Assembly: GCA_017551405.1 (NCBI GenBank)
Contig: JAFZLP010000045.1
Location: forward strand, 1 to 9,423
Source: Bacteroidales bacterium
GTDB lineage: Bacteria > Bacteroidota > Bacteroidia > Bacteroidales > UBA932
Reading direction: 5' to 3'
DNA: 9,423 nt
Shown: piece after piece, positions 1 to 6,203 of the stretch
Layout of the letters: each line of letters starts with the position of its first letter
How positions within the stretch are numbered: the stretch's first letter is position 1
The notes under the pieces: generated by a model
The model's input: the letters and a program-made list of their open reading frames with translations, nothing else
Database searches by the model: none
What the model was told of the DNA's origin: nothing
Made by a program: the position numbers and the translations under genes

Positions 1-122
1 ATGAAGAAGGCGATCAGCATGCTGATGACTGCGGCGAGCATGGCCCTGAAGGAGAGATATCCGAAGAGCCTCATGCCCGGGACGCCCAGGCTTTCAAGCC
101 ATTTTGCAAGATGGTACAGCAT
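1..122 (-). CDS. mraY: MraY, phospho-N-acetylmuramoyl-pentapeptide transferase (N-terminal 41 codons only)
   Basis: Only the 5' end is in the window; the gene runs off the left edge. Reading the minus strand from the ATG at 122-120 gives a protein beginning MLYHLAKWLESLGVPGMRLF, continuing through a GYLSFRAMLAA segment into the first hydrophobic membrane helix. From memory this is the typical start of Bacteroidota MraY, with a short amphipathic leader, an FGYxSFRA motif and then TM1. MraY is the integral inner-membrane enzyme that transfers phospho-MurNAc-pentapeptide from UDP to undecaprenyl phosphate, giving lipid I. The start is 4 bases after the murE stop, so it is almost certainly in the same operon and probably translationally coupled. 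No Shine-Dalgarno is visible. Identification rests on a short stretch plus its expected place after murE; none of the catalytic aspartates is in view. Confidence 0.88.
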   Translation of the reverse strand, partial: MLYHLAKWLESLGVPGMRLFGYLSFRAMLAAVISMLIAFF

Positions 123-126
123 CAGT

Positions 127-1521
127 TCAAGGTTTTAAGGTTTCGTTCACTATTTCCCGCTCGTCAAAATGGTTCTTGCGGGTTCCGATTATCTGGTAGG
201 TCTCGTGCCCCTTTCCGGCGAGAAGGATCGTGGAGGAGTCGGGGGCGAGCTGCAGGGTGGTCCTGATGGCCTCTTCGCGGTTGGTGATCTTGACGACGTT
301 GCGCCTGTCGGAGAAGCCTTCCATTATCTCGGAGATAATGGCGTCGGGGTCTTCGGTGCGGGGATTGTCGGAAGTCACCACCACCTTGTCGGCGAGTTTG
401 CCTGCAATCGCGGCCATCTCGGGACGCTTCGTGCGGTCCCTGTCGCCTCCGCAGCCGAACAGGCATATGAGTGTACGCTCCGGAGAGACGTCCCTGAGGG
501 TTTTGAGCACGTTTTCGAGCGCATCGGGGGTATGCGCATAGTCTATCACCACGGCGAGGTCGCGCGGACCGCGTATCACTTCGAGGCGGCCCCGCGCCGA
601 TTCCAGCTTGCTGAGGGCGAGCAGGATCTCATCCTTCGGCGTGCCCAGCGCAAGGGCGGCGGTGTACAGGGCGAGCAGGTTGGAGGCGTTGTGCCTGCCT
701 ACGAGGCGCACCCATGTGTCGGTGCCGTCTATCCTCAGCTGCATGCCTTCGAAACTCTCTTCCATGACGCGGCAGCTGTGGTCGGCGGAAACGCCTTTGC
801 ATGAATAGGTTATCACTTTCGCCGCGGTGTTCTGCACCATTACGGAAGCGTTCTTGTCGTCGGCGTTGACTACTGCGAAAGCGTCTTTTCCCAGACCGTC
901 GAAAAGGAGTTTCTTGCAGCGGAGATACTCCGCGAAGGTCTTGTGGTAGTCGAGGTGGTCGTGGGTGAGGTTCGAGAAGATGGCGACCTTGAATTCCAGG
1001 CCTGCCACCCTGTCCTGCTCGAGGCCGATGGAACTCACCTCCATGAAGCAGTACTGGCATCCGGCATCCACCATTTCGGACATGAGCGAATTGATGGTGA
1101 TGGGGTCCGAGGTGGTGTTGGCGGTCTCGCTGCGCACCGGACCCACGTAGTTCGCTATGGTGCTGAGCAGGCCGCATTCGTAGCCCAGGCTGCGGAACAT
1201 GTTGTAAAGGAGGGTGACGGTAGTGGTCTTGCCGTTCGTGCCGGTGATGCCCACGAGCTGGAGCTTCCCTGAAGGATGGCCGTAGAAGTTGTCCGCACAC
1301 AGGGCGAGCGCTTTGCGGGATGCGTCCACCACCGCTGCCGCTCCGGCCGCCAGGGCCGCGTCGATATAGTCGTGGCCGTCGCTGCTGCAGCCGCTGACAG
1401 CGAGGAAGAGCGACTCTTCGGTCACCTTGCGGGAATCGCTGTAGATGGCTCCTATTTCAGTGTCGGGGCTGCCGTGCAGGATGGTGGCTCCTGTGCCTTT
1501 TATGATGTCGCTCAGTTTCAT
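127..1521 (-). CDS. murE: MurE, UDP-MurNAc-L-Ala-D-Glu:meso-diaminopimelate ligase
   Basis: A cytoplasmic ATP-dependent ligase that adds the third residue of the peptidoglycan stem peptide. The protein is 464 residues, normal for the family. Visible signatures are the Mur ligase P-loop GTNGKTT (94-100), the HDHLDYH stretch (187-193) and a KKLLF segment whose K203 fits the carbamylated lysine. The DNPR motif (385-388), followed by TEDP, is the signature of enzymes that accept meso-DAP rather than L-lysine, so this organism should have DAP-type peptidoglycan. A GKGHE motif sits at 436-440. Domain order is UDP-binding (about 1-90), ATPase (about 91-310) and C-terminal ligase (about 311-464). I chose ATG 1521-1519 (MKLSDII...) because it overlaps the ftsI stop as ATGA and matches where MurE proteins normally begin. 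The open frame extends 31 codons further upstream, but those lie inside ftsI and do not resemble MurE. Confidence 0.97.
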   Translation of the reverse strand: MKLSDIIKGTGATILHGSPDTEIGAIYSDSRKVTEESLFLAVSGCSSDGHDYIDAALAAGAAAVVDASRKALALCADNFYGHPSGKLQLVGITGTNGKTTTVTLLYNMFRSLGYECGLLSTIANYVGPVRSETANTTSDPITINSLMSEMVDAGCQYCFMEVSSIGLEQDRVAGLEFKVAIFSNLTHDHLDYHKTFAEYLRCKKLLFDGLGKDAFAVVNADDKNASVMVQNTAAKVITYSCKGVSADHSCRVMEESFEGMQLRIDGTDTWVRLVGRHNASNLLALYTAALALGTPKDEILLALSKLESARGRLEVIRGPRDLAVVIDYAHTPDALENVLKTLRDVSPERTLICLFGCGGDRDRTKRPEMAAIAGKLADKVVVTSDNPRTEDPDAIISEIMEGFSDRRNVVKITNREEAIRTTLQLAPDSSTILLAGKGHETYQIIGTRKNHFDEREIVNETLKP

Positions 1522-3614
1522 TTCAGTTCCAGTTGTATGTGGGTTCCTTTCTTTGCGGTGGTTCCGGCTGCGGGGGTCTGCCTGACTACATGGCCGGTGC
1601 CGGTGTAGCTGCATTCGAATCCGCTGTTTTCCGCCAGGTAGAGGGCGTCCTTCAGCCCGAGTCCCTTGAGGGAGGGGACTGCGGCCGTGGGCTCTCCGTC
1701 GTCGGGCGTGAGCTCATAGCTTGCGCGCATGCCGGGCACGGAGCCGCTCTTGGCGAGGGAGGTCTCCCAGAAGGGCTGGGTGTCGTACAGGCTGTTGACC
1801 ACTTTGAGCACGGCCCTGGCGGGGATGCCGCCTCCCTGGTACTGATGCCTCGTCGGCTTGGAATACACGCAGCAGATGATGCTGTATTGCGGGGCCTCGG
1901 CGGGGAAGAATCCCACGAAGGTGCCCTGGTATTTGCGGCGGCCGGAGGCATCGGAATACTGCCCGTTCTCGAACGTGGCGAAGGACGTTCCGGTCTTGCC
2001 GGCCACGGTGCACTTGGCGTTCCTGAGCCTCTTTGCCGTGCCTTCTTCGGTAACGGCTATAAGCGCGCGGGTTATGGTGTCTGCCGCCGCCCTCGAACAG
2101 ATGCTGGCATTGAGGATTCCGGGGCCGCGCCTGTCGGTGACGGTTCCGTTCTTTTCAATGTCTTCCACCAGGTAAGGCTTCATCATCTTGCCCTTGTTGG
2201 CGATGCCGTTGTAGAAGGTGAGGATGTGAAGCGGAGTCTCTTCGGTGGCGTAGCCGAAGCCCACGCTGCCAAGTGTGGTGGCGTCGAGTTCCCGGTTCTT
2301 CGGGACCGAGGGGATGGTGGGGGTGAGCAGGCCGTCCAGGTCGAAGTCGAAGCTCTCGCCCAGGCCGAAGGAGTAGATTTTTTCTATGAAATGGCGGGTG
2401 CGGTTGCGGTAGTTCTGCACCGCCAGGGTGGACAGGACGTAGTTGCTGGAGATCTTGAAGCCGTCGTAGATGCTGATTTCGCTGGTGCCGTGCTCCCTTT
2501 CCCAGTCGGGGATGTGGATGTCCTGCTTGAGGGAGGTGCCTTTCACCCAGCCGTGGTTGGTGGGGATGGTCTCGTCCAGGGTCTTCACGTATCCGTCGTC
2601 GAGGCAGCTCAGCAGGGTGACGGTCTTGAATACCGAACCGGGTTCGCATTTGCGGCCTATCGCGTGGTTGGTTATCTCTTCGAAGCGGTTGCCCCTGGAG
2701 GGATCGCGGGTGAGGTTCACCATGGCGCGGATGGCGCCGGTTTTCACCTCCATGAGCACGAGGCATGCGCCTTCGATGTCGTCGAGAGTGTCTATCTGCT
2801 CGCGCAGGGCCCTGTCTGCAAGGTCCTGGAAATCAATGTTGATGGTGGTGCGGAGGTCGCGCCCGTCCACCGCGCGGGCATAGGTGCTGTCGTAGTCGCG
2901 CACGCTGCCGAAGTCGGTCTGGCGCAGGCTCTCGGTGCCGTCCGTGCCGTGCAGGAGGGCGTCGTATTTACCCTCGAGGCCGATGTGGGTGTTGGTCACC
3001 ATGCTGCTGTTGTCGCGCACGAAACCAATGGTCCTGCGGGCGAGCTGCCCGTAGGGATATTTGCGGATGTAATGAGATTCCACGATGAGGCCGCCCTTGT
3101 TGGCGCCTTCCCTGAAAAGGGGCAGCTCCCTGATTCTGTCCAGGGTAGCGCGGTCCACCTTTTTGGCGATAAGCAGATATTTCTTGTTCCTGGACCGGCC
3201 GTCCTTGATCATGGAATAGTACTGTTCGCCGGTTTTGCCGGGGACGACTTCCGCGAGCCCGTCGGAGAGGCTTCTGGCTTTCAGAAGCCAGTTCTGCTCC
3301 TTGACCATCGCGGAGTCCTTGTCGCGTATCTTCGAGAATTCCGCCTTCCGGACCGTGCAGTCCATGTGGATATCATACACCGGATAGGACATGGCGAGCA
3401 GGCGGCCGTTGCAGTCCACGATGCTGCCGCGGACGGGCTCCAGCCTGCGGGTCTGCCTCTTCGGGGTGAGGGCCGTGGCAATCTTGGGATTCGGGCGGAA
3501 GACCACCTGGAGATAGACGAGCTTGCCTATTACCAGCAGGGATGCCACCAGCAGCACGGCGTACAGGAGCGTCAGGAACACGCCTATTCTGTCTCTTTTC
3601 TTTCCTTCGCTCAT
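1518..3614 (-). CDS. ftsI: FtsI/PBP3-type class B penicillin-binding protein with C-terminal PASTA domain
   Basis: The septal peptidoglycan DD-transpeptidase, 698 residues, anchored in the inner membrane with its catalytic part in the periplasm. A short basic cytoplasmic tail (MSEGKKRDR) is followed by one membrane helix (about 11-37). The PBP dimerisation/pedestal domain follows and contains RGSIVD (62-67). The transpeptidase domain carries all three penicillin-binding motifs: SxxK at S327-K330 (SVFK), SxN at S389-N391 (SSN) and KTG at 540-542. A single PASTA-like domain occupies about 646-698 (from AVPSLKGLGLKDAL to the end), including the typical QTPAAGT stretch. The PASTA tail makes it resemble the SpoVD/PBP2x group, and to my knowledge it is normal for Bacteroidota FtsI. 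It lies between ftsL and murE with ATGA overlaps on both sides, so translation is probably coupled. FtsW, its expected glycosyltransferase partner, would lie further downstream outside the window. Confidence 0.96.
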   Translation of the reverse strand: MSEGKKRDRIGVFLTLLYAVLLVASLLVIGKLVYLQVVFRPNPKIATALTPKRQTRRLEPVRGSIVDCNGRLLAMSYPVYDIHMDCTVRKAEFSKIRDKDSAMVKEQNWLLKARSLSDGLAEVVPGKTGEQYYSMIKDGRSRNKKYLLIAKKVDRATLDRIRELPLFREGANKGGLIVESHYIRKYPYGQLARRTIGFVRDNSSMVTNTHIGLEGKYDALLHGTDGTESLRQTDFGSVRDYDSTYARAVDGRDLRTTINIDFQDLADRALREQIDTLDDIEGACLVLMEVKTGAIRAMVNLTRDPSRGNRFEEITNHAIGRKCEPGSVFKTVTLLSCLDDGYVKTLDETIPTNHGWVKGTSLKQDIHIPDWEREHGTSEISIYDGFKISSNYVLSTLAVQNYRNRTRHFIEKIYSFGLGESFDFDLDGLLTPTIPSVPKNRELDATTLGSVGFGYATEETPLHILTFYNGIANKGKMMKPYLVEDIEKNGTVTDRRGPGILNASICSRAAADTITRALIAVTEEGTAKRLRNAKCTVAGKTGTSFATFENGQYSDASGRRKYQGTFVGFFPAEAPQYSIICCVYSKPTRHQYQGGGIPARAVLKVVNSLYDTQPFWETSLAKSGSVPGMRASYELTPDDGEPTAAVPSLKGLGLKDALYLAENSGFECSYTGTGHVVRQTPAAGTTAKKGTHIQLELK

Positions 3615-3976
3615 TTCTTAAGTACTATTGCCGGCTGCACGGGTTCCCCGACCTCCGACCCGGTTGCCTTGAGGCCGTCCGAAATTGCGCTGCGGCGGCT
3701 CTTTTCCGCAACTTCATAGGTCTTGTCCAGGTAGGTGATCTGCAGTTGTTCTATCTTTTTCCTGTTTTCTTCCACCCTGTTGAGGGTGCCTTCGGTTCCG
3801 AGGCTGATGAGGATCAGCATAGCGAAGAGGAAGAATACATATACTATATGCACGAAATACTTGTCCACATGGAGACGCAGGAGGAACTGCCCCCTGAGGA
3901 TGGCCAGGAAGCTGTTCTTCAGGAAAGTGCCCAGATCGGACAGCTTCCATTTTCTCAATGTGGTCTGCTCGCTCAT
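3611..3976 (-). CDS. ftsL: FtsL-like bitopic cell-division protein
   Basis: A 121-residue single-pass membrane protein. A cytoplasmic segment of about 38 residues is followed by one strongly hydrophobic helix (about 39-59, YFVHIVYVFFLF...LISLG). Next comes a charged periplasmic stretch (about 63-100) with heptad-like spacing (LNRVEENRKKIEQLQITY), which looks like a short coiled coil. This layout and the position between rsmH and ftsI fit FtsL, the divisome subunit that with FtsB and FtsQ activates FtsWI. Sequence similarity to proteobacterial FtsL is not evident by eye, so the call rests on topology, size and gene order; Bacteroidota versions are usually labelled FtsL-like. The start ATG 3976-3974 overlaps the rsmH stop as ATGA, and its own TGA overlaps the ftsI ATG in the same way. 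Confidence 0.87.
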   Translation of the reverse strand: MSEQTTLRKWKLSDLGTFLKNSFLAILRGQFLLRLHVDKYFVHIVYVFFLFAMLILISLGTEGTLNRVEENRKKIEQLQITYLDKTYEVAEKSRRSAISDGLKATGSEVGEPVQPAIVLKK

Positions 3977-4875
3977 ATCTTTTCGGCTATTCTGAGTTTG
4001 GCGCTGCGAGCGCGGGTGTTGTCTCCTATTTCGTCGTCCGCGGGGACGATGGGCTTGCGGGTCACCGCCTTGAACGGGGAAGCGCTCCTGCCGTAGATGT
4101 CTTTGTCTTCACGCCCTTCGATGTTGCCGGTCTTCATGAAGTTCTTCACCATCCTGTCTTCGAGAGAGTGATAGGTGATGACGGCCAGCCGGCCGCCTTT
4201 GCGGAGGGAGGCGCCTGCGCCTTCGAGGAACTTTTCCAGGGAGCGCATCTCCCCGTTGACCTCGATCCTGAGGGCCTGGTAGACCTTTGCCAGGAACTTA
4301 TGGGGAGCGAAAGACGGCAGGGCCGCCGCAATTGCATTGTCCAGGTCTTCGGTCGTAAGGAGAGGAGCCTTTTCGCGTGCCGCCACGATCAGGGAAGCAA
4401 GCCTTCCGGACTCCTTCACCTCGCCGTAGAGTCTGAGAATTTTTTCCAACTCGTCTTGCGTATAAGAATTGACAATGTCAGCTGCGGTCCTGTGGCCCTG
4501 CACGTTCATTCGCATGTCCAAAGGCGCATTGAAGCGGAAAGAGAAGCCCCTTTCCGCCGTGTCGAACTGATGCGACGACACTCCGAGGTCTGCCAGAATG
4601 CCGTCGAAGCCCTCCGGCCTGAGCAGGAGGGCGTAATTGTGGATAAAACGGAAGTTGTTGTGGATGAATGTAAAACGCGGGTCCTTTGGGGCGTTGGCCT
4701 CAGCGTCGGCATCGCAGTCGAAAGCTATCAGACAACCTAAGGGGGAAAGGCGTCTCAAAATTTCTGCGCTGTGACCTCCGCCCCCAAAGGTGGCGTCGGC
4801 ATATGACCCTGCCGGGTTTATTACAATTCCATCTACACTTTCGTGCAGCAGAACAGGTTTATGGTACACTGACAT
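3973..4875 (-). CDS. rsmH: RsmH (MraW), 16S rRNA (cytosine-1402-N4)-methyltransferase
   Basis: A cytoplasmic SAM-dependent enzyme that N4-methylates C1402 in the decoding centre of 16S rRNA. The 300-residue length is normal. It starts MSVYHKPVLLHESVDG, typical of the family, with the SAM-binding glycine loop DATFGGGGHS (27-36) and an acidic AFDCDADA strand end (51-58). ADLGVSSHQFD lies at 95-105, and PHKFLAKVYQALRIEVNGE at 191-209 matches the usual R-T-F-Q-A-L-R-I-x-V-N block with Lys-Val-Tyr replacing Arg-Thr-Phe. ITYHSLEDR (233-241) is also family-typical. It is second in the dcw operon, 11 bases after mraZ, and the only gene here with a strong Shine-Dalgarno. It overlaps ftsL by 4 bases. 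Confidence 0.97.
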   Translation of the reverse strand: MSVYHKPVLLHESVDGIVINPAGSYADATFGGGGHSAEILRRLSPLGCLIAFDCDADAEANAPKDPRFTFIHNNFRFIHNYALLLRPEGFDGILADLGVSSHQFDTAERGFSFRFNAPLDMRMNVQGHRTAADIVNSYTQDELEKILRLYGEVKESGRLASLIVAAREKAPLLTTEDLDNAIAAALPSFAPHKFLAKVYQALRIEVNGEMRSLEKFLEGAGASLRKGGRLAVITYHSLEDRMVKNFMKTGNIEGREDKDIYGRSASPFKAVTRKPIVPADDEIGDNTRARSAKLRIAEKI

Positions 4876-4882
4876 TCCGCAC

Positions 4883-4888
4883 CCTCCT
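4883..4888 (-). promoter_or_regulatory. Shine-Dalgarno of rsmH (AGGAGG)
   Basis: On the minus strand AGGAGG sits 7 bases before the rsmH ATG, ideal SD spacing, and its first two bases lie within the mraZ TAG stop codon (4889-4887). I see no comparable SD before mraZ, ftsL, ftsI, murE, mraY or the carboxylase, as expected in Bacteroidota, where SD use is known to be strongly reduced. It may be functional or may be chance; function is inferred. Confidence 0.55.
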
Positions 4889-5333
4889 ATCTTTTGGAGA
4901 GGCTTTTGGCAATGGTTATGAACTTGTCCTGCGGGAGTCTGCTGTTTTCAAACTTTTCTTTCGCCCAGATTTCGATCATGAAGTCATTGCCCGAGAAAAC
5001 CACCTCTTTGTCGGCACCAATTTCGTTCAGCAACTTGCGCGAAATGGTAATCCGGCCCAGTTTGGCATCGGGCAAAACGGCGTCCATCCTGTCGGTGAAG
5101 GTCCTCCAGAAAGCCTGGTCGTCGGGATCGAAGAAGTTCAGCTTTGAACGAACTTCGCCGCTCCGGCGCTGCCATTCCTCCAGAGTATATACCTCCAGGC
5201 ACGGGGAATAGAGGCTCTTCTTGATGACGAGCTCCATGTTCTCCGGTGGGAGCTGGGCCTTGAACGCCGACGGGAAGACGATTCTTCCCTTGTCGTCGAT
5301 CCTGGCCGAATATTCTCCGATGAACGAAACCAT
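4887..5333 (-). CDS. mraZ: MraZ, dcw-cluster transcriptional regulator (SpoVT-AbrB fold)
   Basis: A 148-residue protein of the usual MraZ size, built from two SpoVT/AbrB-type half-repeats. The first half contains IGEYSARIDDKGRIVFPSAF with the conserved DxxxR (D13-R17); the second contains DAKLGRITISRKLLNEIG (89-106). MraZ forms ring-shaped oligomers and in E. coli represses its own promoter by binding direct repeats upstream of the operon; the same role is inferred here. It is the first gene of the cluster, as in most bacteria. I chose ATG 5333-5331 (MVSFIGEY...) because MraZ proteins begin just before this motif. The frame is open 5 codons further to an ATG at 5348, but that would sit almost on the predicted transcription start. 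No Shine-Dalgarno precedes the chosen start. Confidence 0.94.
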   Translation of the reverse strand: MVSFIGEYSARIDDKGRIVFPSAFKAQLPPENMELVIKKSLYSPCLEVYTLEEWQRRSGEVRSKLNFFDPDDQAFWRTFTDRMDAVLPDAKLGRITISRKLLNEIGADKEVVFSGNDFMIEIWAKEKFENSRLPQDKFITIAKSLSKR

Positions 5334-5354
5334 AATTCTTATACGCAAGTGCTA

Positions 5355-5362
5355 CAAAGGTA
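5355..5362 (-). promoter_or_regulatory. Predicted -7 element of the mraZ/dcw promoter (TACCTTTG)
   Basis: The minus strand reads TACCTTTG, a full match to the Bacteroidota -7 consensus TAnnTTTG, ending 21 bases before the mraZ ATG. Transcription would start near 5348-5350, giving a short leader. I find no good TTTG or TTG 19-21 bases upstream; that stretch is A/T-rich. The -33 half is therefore weak or replaced by an activator. The identical octamer serves the tRNA-His promoter at 8043-8050. Confidence 0.6.
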
Positions 5363-5368
5363 AATAAA

Positions 5369-5407
5369 TTTTTCCACTTTATTACATTTTCTTACAATTT
5401 TTTCCAC
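5369..5407 (-). repeat. Direct repeat GTGGAAAAA upstream of the mraZ promoter (candidate operator)
   Basis: Two exact copies of GTGGAAAAA occur on the minus strand at 5377-5369 and 5407-5399, with starts 30 bases apart, about three helical turns. The nearer copy reads AAAGTGG with its flank and lies just upstream of the mraZ -7 box. Known MraZ operators are direct repeats built on GTGG/TGGG cores, so this is a plausible autoregulatory site. In this A/T-rich stretch part of the identity could be chance. Confidence 0.4.
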
Positions 5408-5411
5408 AATT

Positions 5412-5444
5412 TTATCAACAATCTTATTTTTAGCCTGTTGATAA
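5412..5444. repeat. Perfect 9-bp inverted repeat TTATCAACA / TGTTGATAA
   Basis: The arms lie at 5412-5420 and 5436-5444, with a 15-base A/T-rich spacer. Each arm differs from the consensus DnaA box TTATCCACA at one position. A further one-mismatch 9-mer, TTTTCCACA, lies at 5400-5408. It could be a DnaA-binding cluster, an operator for another dimeric regulator acting on mraZ or radC, or chance. It is not terminator-like: there is no GC-rich stem. Confidence 0.45.
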
Positions 5445-5511
5445 CTGTTTTTGCTATACGTTTTTTCCGTTTCTGACGGGCCTCTGCCAAGGTTTTTCCC
5501 CATATTGCGGC

Positions 5512-6198
5512 ATGAAAATGAAAGACCTGTCCCAAGGGGAGAGACCGAGGGAAAAACTGCTCGAACGCGGGGCCGCCGCGCTAAGCGACGGGGAATTGAT
5601 GGCCATCCTGATGAGAAGTGGAAGGCCGGGGGAGAGTGTGCTTGCCATGGCGCAGAACCTTTTGCGTCGTGTGGACGGGAGCCTGCTGCGCCTGTTCGGG
5701 CTAAGTGTGGAAGAGTTGATGAAGCAGCCTGGGATAGGGGCCGACAAGGCCTGCACCATCCACGCCGCCTGCGAGCTCGGGAGGCGTTTCATGCTGGCGG
5801 GAAGGACGGAGGTGAAGAAGCCTTTGATGTCGGCGCGGATGATCTACGACATCATGCTCCCGCACCTGAAGGGGGCGGGGCACGAGGAGAGCTGGGCGCT
5901 GTTCCTCAATGCGGCTAGATATGTGATAGGGAAAGAAAAACTGACCTCAGGCAGCGGAGACGCCACCACCTTCGACGTGCGCCGCATAGTCAAGCGTGCC
6001 ATAGACAGGGGAGCGTACGCCGTGGTGCTGGTGCACAATCATCCGTCGGGCAACCCCAAGCCCAGCAGGGCCGACATCGACAACACGAGGTTCCTGCAGG
6101 ACGCATGCGCACAGTTCGACATCATCCTGCTGGATCATGTCGTGCTGTGCGATGACTGTTTCTTCTCTTTCGAGGAAAACCGGACGTACAGGGGCTGA
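5512..6198 (+). CDS. radC: RadC/YicR family JAB-domain protein
   Basis: A 228-residue RadC-family protein. The N-terminal part has the usual RPREKLLERGAAALSDGELMA block (from residue 11) and a helix-hairpin-helix-like PGIGADKA (73-80). The C-terminal JAB/MPN domain carries the JAMM metal-site pattern: an upstream glutamate (E125 or E126), H175 and H177 in VHNHPSGNPKPS, S179 and D188. These are the zinc ligands of JAMM hydrolases, so the active site looks complete. The real function of RadC is unsettled; the old DNA-repair assignment was withdrawn. The ATG at 5512 is followed two codons later by another ATG at 5518, which could be used instead. It is the only plus-strand protein gene here, divergent from the dcw operon and converging on the carboxylase gene. 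Confidence 0.93.
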   Translation: MKMKDLSQGERPREKLLERGAAALSDGELMAILMRSGRPGESVLAMAQNLLRRVDGSLLRLFGLSVEELMKQPGIGADKACTIHAACELGRRFMLAGRTEVKKPLMSARMIYDIMLPHLKGAGHEESWALFLNAARYVIGKEKLTSGSGDATTFDVRRIVKRAIDRGAYAVVLVHNHPSGNPKPSRADIDNTRFLQDACAQFDIILLDHVVLCDDCFFSFEENRTYRG

Positions 6199-6203
6199 GG
6201 GGC

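Larger units (their letters stand above)
5334..5511. other. Divergent AT-rich intergenic region between mraZ and radC
   Basis: This 178-base region separates the two divergent starts and is much more A/T-rich than the flanking genes. It contains the mraZ -7 box, the GTGGAAAAA direct repeat and the inverted repeat listed separately. For radC, the best plus-strand -7 candidate is TACGTTTT at 5457-5464 (last base off consensus), but the only TTG upstream (5438-5440) is just 16 bases away, so I do not assign a radC promoter. I see no small ORF or RNA gene. Confidence 0.7.

Noticed and set aside
169..804. Plus-strand open frame antisense to murE
   Set aside because: Low-complexity translation without motifs, fully inside the well-supported murE gene.
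1522..1614. N-terminal extension of MurE by 31 codons
   Set aside because: It overlaps ftsI, resembles no MurE sequence, and the ATGA overlap at 1521 gives a natural start.
1533..3719. A 728-codon open frame on the plus strand, antisense to ftsI
   Set aside because: It mirrors the codon positions of the clearly real ftsI, is rich in Gly/Ala/Val with no recognisable domain, and is a typical shadow in GC-rich coding DNA.
5334..5348. Upstream ATG for mraZ at 5348
   Set aside because: It lies within a few bases of the predicted transcription start and adds residues not seen in MraZ; 5333 fits better.
5457..5464. TACGTTTT as a radC -7 box
   Set aside because: The last base is off consensus and the only TTG upstream is too close (16 bases); too weak to list as a promoter.
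5469..5479. Short CCGT/ACGG hairpin upstream of radC
   Set aside because: Only 4 base pairs and no T run after it; not a terminator or attenuator.
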